A DNA stretch of 64,000 bases from Zychaea mexicana (GCF_025766255.1 NW_026516736.1:168077-232076), one strand, 5' to 3'; shown: positions 42,940 to 54,453, numbered from the stretch's first letter. Made by a program: numbers and translations. Notes: a model not told the origin generated them from the letters alone.

Positions 42940-43443
42940 ATGGTAATTTTAAACACAGAAATTCTTGTATCTACTAAATCCTTAACTAAAAGTATAAGAA
43001 ATCTTATGGAAGAGGTTATGAAGGAATATTTTGATGATGAAGTGTTGGTAGAAAAAAAAGAAAGTAAGATGAAGATTATGGAAAATAAAATAAATGAAAA
43101 AATGAATAAAGTTAAAGATAAACAATTTTGGTACTTAAATAGTAGTGAAAATGTTTGCACTTTCATACATACAAGAGGTAAGAAAGAAGGTCACATGTGC
43201 CACAGGAAGATTAGAACTAATATTGGAGATAACAAGCTTGATTATCTATGTTCTAGTCATAGTAAAATTCATGTGCCCAAGAAAAAAAATAAAAAAATTG
43301 TTTTACCACCTTGCATATCTATTGATAATGGTAATCCTAAAAAAGATTTAAAAAAAGTAAAAAAAAGAAAATCAAAAACAATATATGTATGTAATAGCGG
43401 CAACCTTAACTTGGAATATATTATAAAAAGCTTATTACATTAA
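42940..43443 (+). CDS. accessory protein of element B, copy 1 (167 aa, C/H zinc-binding motif)
   Basis: A complete ORF. The N-terminal half is acidic/basic mixed and probably coiled; a central CTFIHTRGKKEGHMC followed by LDYLCSSHSKIH gives a Cx(14)C...CxxH pattern, close to the 'C..k.kxGxxC.....yC..H' zinc motif common in large DNA viruses and some transposons. The tail is Lys-rich. No function is known to me. The convergent transposase ends 78 bases away, and both copies of the element keep this ORF (copy 2 with homopolymer frameshifts), arguing that it belongs to the element. Confidence 0.6.
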   Translation: MVILNTEILVSTKSLTKSIRNLMEEVMKEYFDDEVLVEKKESKMKIMENKINEKMNKVKDKQFWYLNSSENVCTFIHTRGKKEGHMCHRKIRTNIGDNKLDYLCSSHSKIHVPKKKNKKIVLPPCISIDNGNPKKDLKKVKKRKSKTIYVCNSGNLNLEYIIKSLLH

Positions 43444-43521
43444 CTGCGGACGTCATACATACAACAATATATCCTATATAGATATTCATTTGTATATAGG
43501 AGGGGGAGATTATCGAATTAT

Positions 43522-44608
43522 TTATAATGCACCAAGATTATTATTTTTAATATATTCATTTAACATTTCCTTTTCATTAAATTTTTCTATTGTTAGCCAA
43601 CTATTATCACTATCGGAATAATCTTTCCATTTAACTAAAAATGTATATAAACCATCTTTAAGTTTATGGTCAACAACAGCTTCAATTTGATAGGATTTAT
43701 AATTTTTTTCCTTTTGTTTTCCTTTTAATTTTCTTTTTTTAGACCTTTCATTGAATTTAGGGACATCTTCACCTTCACTTGAAATATCTTTATGATTATT
43801 AGAATCTTCATCTGAAAACTCATCAATAACCATATTATTTTCTGATACATTCATATTTAAGAAATTTATTTGTAATTCAAGCATTTTATCCAATTTATCT
43901 TTATTTTGCTTATCATTACTTACTACAATATCTAATAATTTTTTTTCAACAGGAAATTCAAATCCATCTGATTCCCATAATTTATGATGGGGTAAAATTG
44001 GTACATTAAATTTATCTACAAAAATACTAATATTTTTTAATAAACAGGCAACCTTAAATTGTAAATTATAAAACTTTATATTATCCATTCTAACAACTGA
44101 TTTATTGTTATTAAATCTATAAAATTTATTACCTAACTCTGAAAACTGATTTTCTATTTTTGAACGAAAACTTCCAAAGGTCTTATTAAAATGGTCTTCA
44201 GTTATAGATAAACTTTCATTAACATTTTTTCTAATAGGATAAATAAAATTAGAATCACTATATGTATAACCTTTTTCAATAGCTAAATCTACAAATTGGT
44301 TTACAAACAAAGTATATCCACCGTCAATAGCAATAGTATCTTTATCATCTATTTTGTGATATAATTTCATATTAAGAAACATTGAACCATCTGAACTATC
44401 TGAACAAAAATTACTTTTGGATATAAAAAGTATCATATCATTAATATCACTAACGATTTGTGTTCTTAATCCATTTTTTTTAAATTTGTAAGAATATAAT
44501 CTGCTATGCTTAATTTCTGTATCCAGATAATTGATTCTTGAATCGTGACCGTCAAGAATTAAAGTAATATGTTTAAACAAATCAGGATTGTATTTATGTA
44601 GAGCATAT
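43522..44608 (-). pseudogene. element B transposase, C-terminal part: DDE core and chromodomain (separated from its N-terminus by Crypton 2)
   Basis: The open frame runs from the Crypton border (YALHKYNPDLFKHITLIL) to a TAA at 43522. First catalytic Asp in LILDGHDSR, second in TIAIDGGYTLFVNQ, and the Glu in FRSKIENQFSELGNKF; this is the DDE_Tnp_4/HARBI1-like spacing. A Lys-rich linker precedes a C-terminal chromodomain (SYQIEAVVDHKLKDG, FLVKWKDYSDSDNSWL). Chromodomains read methylated histone tails and may target integration (known for chromoviral integrases). No in-frame stop occurs in this part. The N-terminal 150 residues lie 3.4 kb away at 48063-48517. Confidence 0.75.
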
Positions 44609-44612
44609 TAAA

Positions 44613-47600
44613 CTGTGGACGCAGTGGGTCCTGGACCCGGGTCCCTAGCCACAAGCAGACCTTAATCTCATATGCGTATTTCCAAATTAGGCTCAACGAC
44701 CGCGCGACAGCGCGGAAGCTCTTGATTCACTGTAATTTATGCATTAACGTCTATAATAAAAGTCAAAGCAAAGAAAAAAAAACTAAGACGACCCCATAGA
44801 CAATAGCAGAAACAATTTAGTATACGGGTAGCTAATATGAGATATATCAGAAATTTTCAAAAAGAAATCGCATAAATAGCGCAGACATGCTGAGCTGAAT
44901 ATGCACTTGCTGCTGAGCAAACCAACGCAGATAATACTTTTTGAAAGGAATAGAAGTATCTGTAGGATCATTTGCATTGGACAATGAAGAGTGTGCTAAG
45001 CTTGCTCAGCATTTAAAATAGTTGTTTGCACGTAGTCTTAGCATTCTATGTTTGAAAACTATATGAAGTAGGCTTGAAAAGAACGTGTCATGTTTTTTGT
45101 CATATCAGTTTTTCTACTACGCTTTCAATATCAACATGCCTCAACAACATCATAACTATTTGTCTCAAATCTACAATACCGGTTCCTCGTCATCCCAATC
45201 AGCTAACGAGTTTGCTAGTCAATCAAACAACAATTCCGTTCACGCTGCCGAATTGAATTTGGCTATGCTGCAATCCAGACAACGTACGCAAACAACTACG
45301 CAGGAGCTTCGTCCGGACAACACTAAACACGTCTATTACCCAAAGATCAGCGAGTTTTGTAAGTGGTGCGACGAAAAGAAGTTTCCTGAATCCACTCGTT
45401 ATCAAGTAAATGGCGACAAATTGCACTGGTTTCTTGAAAAAAAAGTAAGTAGTGGTATATTGACAATATTCAAAAGATCGCGTTAATTGTAAAGAGGTTG
45501 TATTAAACTAATTGTACTACATTTTATGTTTAGGTCATTGCAAGAATCCGACGTCCTACTGGTAAAAAACAACTACAAGCCAACGAAGATTTTGACCCGA
45601 ATGACAATGATATCGAAACAGAACAAGAGGAAGTTGAGCGTTACATCGTCGGCTTTAGCACCATCGAGCAGTATGTCAGCGCCATCATCCAATCTTACAA
45701 CGATCAACTTAAGCTTGGTATCAACACCATCAACAACTACCCACGAACCGCCGATGTCAAGGACTTACTAAAGAACGAAAGAAAGAAGGATAGCAAAAGA
45801 CGCCGCACGAACTACGAAGATCGCGCTGCTGGGTCAATCTTGGACGGATACTCTACCATGGAAGGATTAGCCAGAATAATCGACTACTTCATTGGCAAGG
45901 ACAAGTCTGAGCACTATCGCAACGCAGTGATGATGTTGATCTCACACTTTGGTCTCATGCGTGGCGAGAACGTCCGGGAAATCGAGCTGGCCGACATACA
46001 TACCATTCCATTGGAAAATGAAGGCCCTACTCCAGATATCGAGTGCCCCTGTTTGGTTTTGCTGCTGGACCATGGAAAGACAAACCAATTCGGTAAAATC
46101 CAGCACGGATCCGCCATCCGCTGTGCACATGTCGAAACCTGTCTTTGGATGGCCCTCGGCCTGTATTTCTTCTGTCGTTGGCATGTTGAAGGCGAGGAAT
46201 TCCCAGATATGTCGCGCCCACAATCCTGGTATAACATCAAGCTATGCAAGACCGACAACGGCGATCTCACCAAGAACATCACCCAGCCTGCGCATTACAA
46301 GGCTCTGTCTAAGGCTTTCGAAGCATGTAGGATCAACTCAACAGCCATTACACATGCTGGTAGAAAATCCGGTAGTAAAATGGCAGATCTGGGTGAAGCT
46401 GGTGATTCGGCAATTCGACGTGCTGGAAGATGGACCACTGACTCCATGGAGGGATCGTACTTGACCAACTTACCACAGCGATTATTGCGCGCGATGGCAG
46501 CTTTCGATGCCAACGGTAAAAATTTCTGGCTACCGCGCGATAGCGTTCAGCCTCGAGAAGCTTTGCTCTGTAAAGTTTTCCCGTGGATTGAAGAGTGGCA
46601 AGAAAAGATCGATCAAGGACTAGGAGACAAAAGTATTGCGGCAGACGGATTCCTTCAGATGCTGCGTGTTCTTCGAAGGACCTTTTTGCAAGATTCAGTA
46701 TTAATGATGGAGCGACACCCAGATTTATCTGTTTGGAAGCAGCCTCTGTTCAGCGATCAAGATTATTTGGATTTCAAACTGTGTAAGTAATTGAAATATC
46801 ATTAAAGAGGTTATTACATGGTGCGATTATATATATATGAGTTATTTACCAATCGTACCTTAATTATTTTTAGTATGTTGAAGACTGCCATTGAAACGGC
46901 ACCACCACCCGAGGAGCTCACTTTGCAGAAGTCGATGCCAGCTTTGCACAATTACATGCGCGAAATGTATCGCGATCTTTCACAGAAACTAGCTGTCCTT
47001 TCTCGAACGGTCGAAGAACAAAATAGAACCATGAATCAATTCATGGGTGATCTGGCAAACAGACGACTGACTATCACGGTGCAATGGAACGCACAACAGC
47101 AATCGCAGGCAGCTGCACTTTCTACAACAGCATCAACATCACATCCTACCTTTGCCGCATCTCCTACATCATCCCATCCCGCTTTTGACCAATCCGCCAC
47201 TAATGCCGCTTCAACTACCACTGCATCATCATCTTGTCCTATCCCTGCTAACTCGCCCGCGTCTCCACCAAATACAACCATGGTAGCCCCGGCCACGACA
47301 TCCTCAAGCAGCCAAATGCCAAAGTACAGGATGAGCGAAAACGTCACGAGCATCCCGGATTTACACCGCGAATGGCATTATGGGCTATCCGGAAAACCTG
47401 CCATCAAAAAGCTGGAGGCTGATTACGGGAAAAAATGGCGTGGAGACAAGGCAAAATGGGTGTATCGCAGGCAACAAATAGTAAAAGGTATCGACGCGTT
47501 TATCGAGTGCCATGGTTTACAGCAGGATGAGCAGCGTGCTTTGGCTATGTTAGAATACTGGCGAAAGCACCCAAAGGCTGAATGGTGTGCTGGAGGAGTC

Positions 47601-48058
47601 ATAAAACCGAAATCCCTGGATTGGATGAGCAAGAATGTTAAGTTGTGGGAACAAGTAGACAAAGTAGATTTCTAAATATCAATAAATCTGTCATGCCAAT
47701 ATTTAGTTTGTTGTATTCTATGTATTCTATAAAAATCAAGAAAGAACACTTTCTTTGAGAGTGATACAGTAGAAAGAATAACAATTTATTTTTTCATGAC
47801 CAGAAAAAATCGATTAGTCTAATTATTACCATGATCGATCAGATTGATCAATGTATACGAAGGTCATTCAAAAAGCATCAATTATGCACGTCCTCCGACA
47901 AGACACAAGAGCTCAATGCTGGTTAAGTGAGTAAAATGGCTGAGGACCTCAGGGTTAAAAATGCACTTATTAGCTCGGTCATTGGGGTTTTTTTATAAGA
48001 AAAAACCCTAGAATTTTCGAGACCCGCTGGACCTGTGAGGACTTCAGCGGACCCACGG
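44613..48058 (+). mobile_element. Crypton 2, about 3446 bp, apparently intact, nested in the element B transposase
   Basis: The element B transposase frame is broken exactly between 44608 and 48063. The inserted DNA is GC-richer, starts CTGTGGACGCAGTGGGTCC, ends GACTTCAGCGGACCCACGG, and is flanked by TAAA on both sides (44609-44612 and 48059-48062). GTGGGTCC occurs in inverted orientation at both ends. Stem-loops lie just inside each end (GGGTCCTGGACCC at 44628-44640; GGGTTTTTTTATAAGAAAAAACCC at 47986-48009). Cryptons insert through a tyrosine recombinase and leave short direct repeats of the recombination core rather than classical TIRs. Confidence 0.85.
45136..47675 (+). CDS. Crypton 2 tyrosine recombinase with GCR1_C DNA-binding domain, 785 aa, three exons, intact
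   Basis: Exons 45136-45444, 45534-46780 and 46874-47675 join in phase to 785 codons plus stop; introns are GT-AG, 89 and 93 nt. Residues ~60-105 form the N-terminal DNA-binding (SAM-like) part (EFCKWCDEKKFP). The catalytic domain spans ~190-420: Arg246 in LMRGENVRE, HGKTNQFG with a candidate Lys, His377 and Arg380 in THAGR, Trp403 in RRAGRW, and the nucleophile Tyr412 in EGSYLTNLP. A coiled region (~500-560) and Ser/Thr/Ala/Pro-rich linker lead to a C-terminal GCR1_C domain (NVTSIPDLHREWHYGL, KWRGDKAKWVYRRQQIVKG). All expected catalytic residues are present and no stop interrupts, so this copy could be active. Confidence 0.92.
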
Positions 48059-48062
48059 TAAA

Positions 48063-48517
48063 AATAAGTGCTGATAATATTCTTAATCTTATATTAGAAA
48101 ACATAGTATCTAATGACTCATTAACAATTTTGTTTAACCTTTTATAATTATCTTCATCTATCCAAAATTTTTTATAAAAGCGATGAAATGTACTTTGCGG
48201 AAGATATTTATCTATTTCTTCTTTCCCAGCAATACCCAAAACTAAATGGTATAATAAGAATAAGCCTTGTTCAATTTCATAGTAAGGTCTAGGGTACTCC
48301 TTATTGCCATATAATACTATCAAAAAGGAAAATACAGCAATATATCCTAATTTTTCTACTAATTTTTTTTTAAAATATCTATATAATTTATATGTTTTAA
48401 TTCAGTTCTATGTTTATATTTATGATTAATAACAGGCCAATTATTATTTAAAAAAATCCAATGATTTATAAGAATTGAATTAATCTCATTTGTTATCAAG
48501 CTATTAACATCCATCAT
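48063..48517 (-). pseudogene. element B transposase, N-terminal part (helix-turn-helix region)
   Basis: The ATG pair at 48517/48514 opens a frame (MDVNSLITNEINSILINHW), shifts once in a run of nine A at about 48362-48370, and continues EQGLFLLYHLVLGIAG, LPQSTFHRFYKKFWI and LDTMFSNIRLRILSALIF to the Crypton border. The 'F...YK.FW' segment looks like the HTH preceding DDE_Tnp_4 cores. It joins the C-terminal part at 44608 when Crypton 2 is removed in thought. Confidence 0.65.
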
Positions 48518-48622
48518 TATTACTTTTTTAATAAATAGAAATTCAATTTTTTTTTGGAACTACAATAGTAATTATAAATTTATAAATAATCTCCTTATTT
48601 ATAAAATTATTATTACTTATGG

Positions 48623-49720
48623 CTATGAATATATCCACTCAGTGGTCAGCGTGATTGACGATGAATGTAACCTGGCGAGCTTGGTCGATGCAGAGAAATG
48701 GGATCCTTTTTAAGAAAACAAAATCCTTTCCCAATTCTTGCGGTGGATCCGCTTTTATGATGACGCTGCTCACATAAACAGTCATTATCTCTGTAATTGT
48801 AGCATATAATATAATATGCTCTACTCCTCCTACTTAATAATATGTATTACGATCCCTGGGTACGTGCGTACAGTTTTTTTTCGAGAAGTGCAGCTGAGAA
48901 GCTCAACGCAAAGACAAAGTCAACGGAGGAAACCAGTTTGAAAACACTGGCGTGGCCATGTACATTACCTACTAGAAGTGGATGCGAAACCAGTACTCAG
49001 TCACTGAGGTGTTATGTCGCCATTTTAGCGAGTAATTGGATCTGTGAGCCCAAACATTCCATACCAACAGCGCCCTCTGCCAGGATATCCACACACACAC
49101 AAACAGAGAAAGGAAGAGGTCTACTAACAGTGACCGAAATTCTATGACATTTTTGCGTATGTATGCAGTCGCCGTTGTAGATGGGCATTCGCCTAAGGGT
49201 CTGCTATTAGTGCTTTTGTGCTATAAGGAAATAGTATTTACATATACCAGACAAAAACTGACGCAAAGGTAATCCCCACACGAAAGGGCCACTTCGTCAC
49301 AAACACAAATGCCTCTCATACCATCACCTTTGACAGACCAGGCGGGATCCACAGGTGGATGCAACATAACACTCAGCAATGATTCGAGATTGCATGCGGC
49401 CAAGTAGACGTATAAGAAACCAAGCAAAAGATGTATCAAGACCATAGAGATAATATGCTTTTTATACGAAAAGTCATTTATTAGATTTATTATGTTTACT
49501 ATGATATTTGTAGTGCTCTTAGCCACTGCTTGATAGCAATGCTTCCAGAAGCTACCACGAGGAGGTGGCACTACTTTAGCTTCCAAAAATATTGTTCATT
49601 CAAAGAATGAATCCAAAGCCAAAGCCAAAGCTTTAGCAGCAACGATACACAGTTTATAAAAATTTAAAACCAACAGTCAACCTGCACCTCACTTGCAAGT
49701 TTTGCTTCTCTTCATCTCCT
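48623..49720. other. no gene recognised
   Basis: A minus-strand 121-codon ORF (49586-49221) with a hydrophobic middle (MVLIHLLLGFLYVYLAA) has no recognisable family and is given little weight. Confidence 0.3.
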
Positions 49721-49739
49721 ATTCTTGTTCGTTTCCTTT

Positions 49740-50030
49740 GGTTCACTTGTATTCGTTGTATCGTTCGTAATCGTAGTTGTAGTTGTAGCCGTATTCGTGT
49801 TCGTACTCGTAGTAGTTGTATTCGTACTCGTAGTTGTATTCGTATTAGTATTCGTAGTTGTATCCGTATCCGTATTCGTACTCGTATTCGTACTTGTAGT
49901 TGTATTCGTATTCGTATTAGTATTCGTAGTTGTATCCGTATCCGTATTCGTACTCGTATTCGTACTCGTATTCGTACTCGTATTCGTACTCGTATTCGTA
50001 CTCGTAGTTGTATTCGTAGTCGTTGATCAA
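49740..50030. repeat. hexamer-based satellite (GTATTC/GTACTC/GTAGTT units)
   Basis: About 290 bases of six-base units related to TATTCG and TACTCG with higher-order 12-, 18- and 60-base periodicity (for example the block with GTATCCGTATCC recurs at about 49860 and 49930). It creates a Val/Phe-rich ORF on the plus strand that is not considered coding. Confidence 0.9.
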
Positions 50031-50944
50031 AGGGCGTGCATTCACAGGTCCATGACTGAGAACTTCATCTTCGCTGACGCGTCGGCTCCAGGTTGAAAAG
50101 GTGCCGGTAGAAGCTAAACTCCATTCTCAATGCAAGTAAGCGGGACGGTTTCACTCGGCTTTTTGTTGGTGGTAGACCTCACAAGCCTCTTGCACACACC
50201 TAGTTGAATAGGCCCTGTGCAGCGCTAATTCCAGGTTCAACCTCCTCATGAATGCACGCATTTGAAAAATATGGGCGACAGGTCGCCATCGATAGCGTGC
50301 TGTCGTTGATCGATTCCTACAGTTGTGCTAAAGAAAAAAAAAAGAGAAAAGAGTGATCAGTCTGTAACCCATGATCGAGACAACAATAAGAAAATCGTTG
50401 ATGAGGTTGGTGACATGACGTATGCAAAAAATTGTGGGGTTTGAAAGAGAACGCGAAAATTGAAAATGGCCCTGAAAAAAACAATTTCAAGGCCTGTGAT
50501 TGGCTGCAATGCTATGGTGGAATGTTATGCCGACGTTGACTGCCATGCATGTATTGAAGCTTAAATAACACCACGTCACTGGGTCTACAAATGTTACCAT
50601 GGTAAAGTGCACCTATTCCCATGTTTAACTTGAATTAACGATTGGAAATATCCGCTCCTTTGTCTAAGACTTTTTACTCACATATAAATACAACTACAGT
50701 TTGACGATCTTTGAGTTTCTAACAGAGTAGAGAGTACGTTGAATAACTGGAGAAAGGAGAGAGACTCTGTGTATGTGTGTACTCATGTGCTGTACATACG
50801 GCAACAGATGATTTACTACTGTAGCTACCGTCGTTGTAGCTGTGAGATGCAGAACGAGCTGGAAAGCATCACCACCATCCACAGCTCAGTGGTAAATCTT
50901 CGTTTGGTTTATTATTCGCTATAAATTTCAAATCTTCTAATCAC
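50031..50944. other. no gene recognised
   Basis: Unremarkable sequence; ORFs on both strands at 50694-50924 are shadows of one another and lack motifs. Confidence 0.35.
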
Positions 50945-50952
50945 TATTTATA

Positions 50953-52041
50953 GGGTACTGTAAATTTTTACGTACTTCACCTTCCTTTTTTGGATTTTTA
51001 CGTACTTAGCCTCCAAGTTTTTATGTACTTAGCCACTCAAGTACGTAAATCGGTTCTGACGCTGTATATTTGTACTATAAAATTTTACGTACTTCCTATT
51101 TGGGAATTTTACGTACTTCTTGTCTTTTTTGTGCCTCGTTTGAGTAGATCATACAAATAGCTACCATTGATGTAGCCTATCATACTTTGACTCTGTATAA
51201 CCGTCGCAGCTACGATGGCTACTGTAAATTTTTTACGTACTTCACCTTACTTTTTATGCAAAAATTTACGTACTTGGCCACCGAAGTACATAAATGTTAT
51301 AAACATTCTTCGACCTCTAGTAAGTGATCATCCTCAACCTCGTTGATGACATATTAAATCCCCATCTATCATCATCATCCGAATTATCGACCTTAATACC
51401 AATCTTTCCGTTTATTCACATCATTGAATTCTATAGTAAAGACATATATATATATATATATCATAGTCTTTGAACGATAAAACATCAGTCAGTTATCTTG
51501 TTTCCTCCCTGTACCTTGTTCTTGTTTCTTTCCTCACTATCTGGTTTCCTACCTTCTGGCTTCCTTCTTGTCTTGTCCTGTTCTTGCCGAAAGCACCTAG
51601 CACATTCTCGTCCGGTGTTTCTGGCCTTGTGTTGTCTTGTCCCTGTTCGCACCTTACAGTAAATCAGTTCTCGCGCTGTATATTTAACCTATTAAATTTT
51701 ACGTACTTCTCATTTTGGAGTTACATACTTCCGATTTTACGTACCTGCTGTATATGATTTTTAAGTACCTTGAGCGCTAAAAGGACCATACATGTTGTTG
51801 TTATTACTTTGAAGATTTTGTATATATAATCAAATTTCACGGAAGGGCAAGAAAGCCCACACTATGTTTTAAAGGTACGTAAAGGTTGACGTACGTAAAA
51901 ATTGGTGTTAGTATGATTGTATGACTAGTGAGTGTAAGTAGTCAAGGAACGCGCTCAGAAAAAGAGACCGGTTTTCCTGCCAGAGCGACTGCTTTACCTG
52001 CAATCGCCGAAAATGGAAGTACGTAAAAATTCGCGCACCCC
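50953..52041. mobile_element. ACGTACTT-rich MITE (hAT-like), 1089 bp, target duplication TATTTATA
   Basis: Both ends carry AATTTTTACGTACTTC in inverted orientation, starting GGGTACTGTA on the left and GGGGTGCGCG (inverse) on the right, and are flanked by exact TATTTATA octamers (50945-50952 and 52042-52049). The motif TTTTACGTACTT or its inverse occurs about fifteen times inside, with internal partial repeats of the left end at about 51225 and 51655. There is no transposase ORF. The 8-bp duplication and GGG tips suggest hAT. Confidence 0.85.
51446..51462. repeat. AT dinucleotide run
   Basis: About nine TA units inside the ACGTACTT element. Confidence 0.8.
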
Positions 52042-52437
52042 TATTTATATGATATGTCTTGTTCACTATCAATATCAAGTATGCCTATAGAATACTATAG
52101 TCTGTCAAGTCGTATCTTTTCTTATGTACTTGATAAGAGCCAGCGGCAGAGGATACTTTAGACTAAATATATAATAACCCGCGCCCCTTGCTATTCCTTC
52201 CCTCTAAACTTTTATCCTATATGAGCGACATCACATTATCTGTTTTTACCTTCTTTATCATAATAGCGTGCAGCAAAAGAAGTGACTATTGTCCCAATGG
52301 CGCATGTCACCTAGTCTTCCAATAAATACTATGTTGCTACGCGTGCGCGCTTAGATTTATACATCGATCCAGCGATCTTTTGACGAGTATGTACAATACT
52401 CAGCCTTTATAAAAACACCCCGTAAGCAGCTAACAAA

Positions 52438-52736
52438 ATGGGGGTTTTCTTTGTGCCAGATTTACCTGAAAACATCAAAGCACCAATCATTGGTAACACG
52501 GCTCAGCGCATCATAAACAGTGCTTTGTTTTCAATACAAAAGCTAAAGGTCAGTATTGTTTTATCTTATGGCGAAAATATACTGCGTTGCTAAGCAATCG
52601 AATGCTATGGTTTTATGTTCTGCAGCCTCAACATCTTATGGTAACTTTAATAAACTACATAGCAGATCCCCGTCCTTCGTATAATTCTCTTTCCGTTATT
52701 TTTCAATTTGCTCGGTTACTACCAATAGACGTGTAA
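52438..52736 (+). CDS. possible two-exon gene for a 73-aa protein
   Basis: Exon 1 (52438-52548) encodes MGVFFVPDLPENIKAPIIG and on to QKLK; a 77-nt intron (GTCAGT...CTGCAG) removes an in-frame stop; exon 2 (52626-52736) encodes PQHLMVTLINYIADPRPSY and ends TAA. Phase is preserved, the splice sites are good, and TTTATAAAAAC lies about 30 bases upstream as a TATA-like box. I do not recognise the protein. Codon use is unremarkable. It could be the start of a longer gene broken later. Confidence 0.4.
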
Positions 52737-53967
52737 CAAAAAGGTGTCAGGGATTTTATTTAGATGTATTGATTCAAGGTGGTTATTTGGTCCTCCACGA
52801 TCCTACGATGGGTGACTTTCAATCAAGCAAGCAGCAACTACCTACATGCAAGGAATTCAGTAGACACAAATGTTTGAAAAACCTTGTTATATACATGTAG
52901 TATTATCAATCAGATCTGCAGAAAGAGGAGCAAAACATAATTGATATCATACGATTCGTCATCGCATATCTATAAGACATGCATATTCAGTACGTACGTA
53001 GATCAATCGTAGCATGCTAATATGCACTGCTACAGTAATAATTCATCCGCTCTTATTGAAGCGATCATCCGAATAAGTATGTAGCTCTTTTTTGCCTAGT
53101 CAAGTATTGATAGTTCCTTTTATTGCTCTTTTGTTTGATTTTTTTTTCGGTCGAAGGATTCTCTGAACTGCGCTTGTTGGTTTTAGAAATGAACTTTTAC
53201 TAGGCAAATGCTTGGGTTTCTCTAGAGGACAACCATCATTTAAGCTTCATTTTTGCTGTTTTGCGTGATGAACTGCAGGTAGATTCAAGGAGTGATTTAA
53301 GCCGGACGATCACTAAAGGTCAATTCAACGCACCCTTTCCTAAAATGAAACTTACGACGACAGGGAGATCTTATAACGTAGGTTCTTGCCAGCGCTTCGT
53401 TGCGCAAATAGTTAAAAGTTGTGGTAACGTGGAAAAAACTGCTGCGATGGAAGTATTCTACGCCATTTGTCGTTCTTGTAGCATTTCATACAAGTTCTTC
53501 ATGTTTCGTCGTCTTGGATCGGAAAATCGTACTCCTAACGCCTAGCCACCATTTATCCAATTCGTTCCGTAGTGGTTTCGTACATGACTCTGGTATATGC
53601 CAAGAGTACATCTCAACGTTCCATCGAAATAGCTTCACCCTGGAGACGTTCAATCAATTGTTTCCAATGATGAAAGTAGCAACCCTATATATATATATAT
53701 ATATGCCTCGCCACTTTTGACACCAGGAGAAAGTGTTGTTAGAAGCGATAGAAAAAATCCAGCTCTCTGGGCTTGCGGAAAGTCCATCATTATTCTACAC
53801 ATGGATGATTCACCAGCGTCAATCTTCTTAGTATCCAGCACATTGAGCATTGTATTAAAGTACAAACACAATGTTCTGTACTCAAAGCACCAAGAATTGC
53901 TAGGAAAACTGGGGCATATCTTTGCAATTTTTCGTGGGAAATGACAGAATTGCACAGGTAGTAACCG
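52737..53967. other. no gene recognised; AT microsatellite
   Basis: Short overlapping ORFs only. A TATATATA run lies at about 53684-53704. Confidence 0.35.
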
Positions 53968-54453
53968 TCACCAAAACAAGAGTATGTGACACCTGTAAAA
54001 GTTGGTTCTTAGGGTGCATTTGATATGCTGTTGGATGAAAGGAGAAGCAAAAGGAATGCAGAACGTATAGGAATGGATATCCAGCGGTGACCGTACAAAA
54101 CCGGGAAAATCGATATTAAGCTGTCGAATTGGAGCAGCTGCCGTTTTAATGTTAGGTGCGCCCTTCGCGTTGGACCCGTTCAAAGCAAGTATGTTACGAC
54201 GGCGATACGCCATTTTACGAGCGTGCTGTAAATCGACGTCGATCTCGCGCACAGGTTGTTGTGGTGGGTTCATTGCTCTCTGAGAGCTGCTACCGACAAC
54301 AAGGGCCACCCTTTCGGTAAGTTTGGCGACTGATTGCTTGCTTATATGAGCTGCTTCATATTGACCATGTGTTTGCGTGTCATATTTCCGGGCAGTGCCC
54401 ACCCAACGGATGAACTTGAAGTTCACCTGGACGTCGCAGGCAATGTGTTGCAT
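53968..54453 (-). CDS. unknown ORF, possibly transposon-derived
   Basis: A 161-codon minus-strand frame containing QVNFKFIRWVGTARKYDTQT, then SKQSVAKLTERVALVVG, then ARKMAYRRRNILALNGSNAK. The Arg-rich block followed by a DFPGFVRSP motif looks like part of a larger repeated protein, but I cannot name a family. It is preceded by Cys-containing sequence in another frame (54455-54600), so a frameshift or intron may separate an N-terminal zinc cluster. Confidence 0.3.
   Translation of the reverse strand: MQHIACDVQVNFKFIRWVGTARKYDTQTHGQYEAAHISKQSVAKLTERVALVVGSSSQRAMNPPQQPVREIDVDLQHARKMAYRRRNILALNGSNAKGAPNIKTAAAPIRQLNIDFPGFVRSPLDIHSYTFCIPFASPFIQQHIKCTLRTNFYRCHILLFW

Larger units (their letters stand above)
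42788..48622. mobile_element. AT-rich two-gene DDE transposon with chromodomain (element B, copy 1), split by Crypton 2
   Basis: The left end GTATACTTATAATTATAAG is identical to copy 2 at 62835 and includes a 20-bp perfect palindrome (42790-42809). Gene order: accessory ORF (plus, 42940-43443) and transposase (minus, C-terminal part 43522-44608, N-terminal part 48063-48517), convergent. Removing Crypton 2 (44613-48058) leaves an element of about 2.4 kb. The right border near 48622 is judged by composition only; a long inverted repeat was not found. Confidence 0.72.

Noticed and set aside
45914..46282. Minus-strand ORFs within Crypton 2 exon 2
   Set aside because: Shadows of the 785-aa recombinase frame.
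44613..48058. Phage or bacterial integrase interpretation of the tyrosine recombinase
   Set aside because: GT-AG introns, GCR1_C fusion and eukaryotic context fit Cryptons.
49725..50096. Val/Phe-rich 123-codon ORF
   Set aside because: Produced by hexamer repeats; composition artefact.
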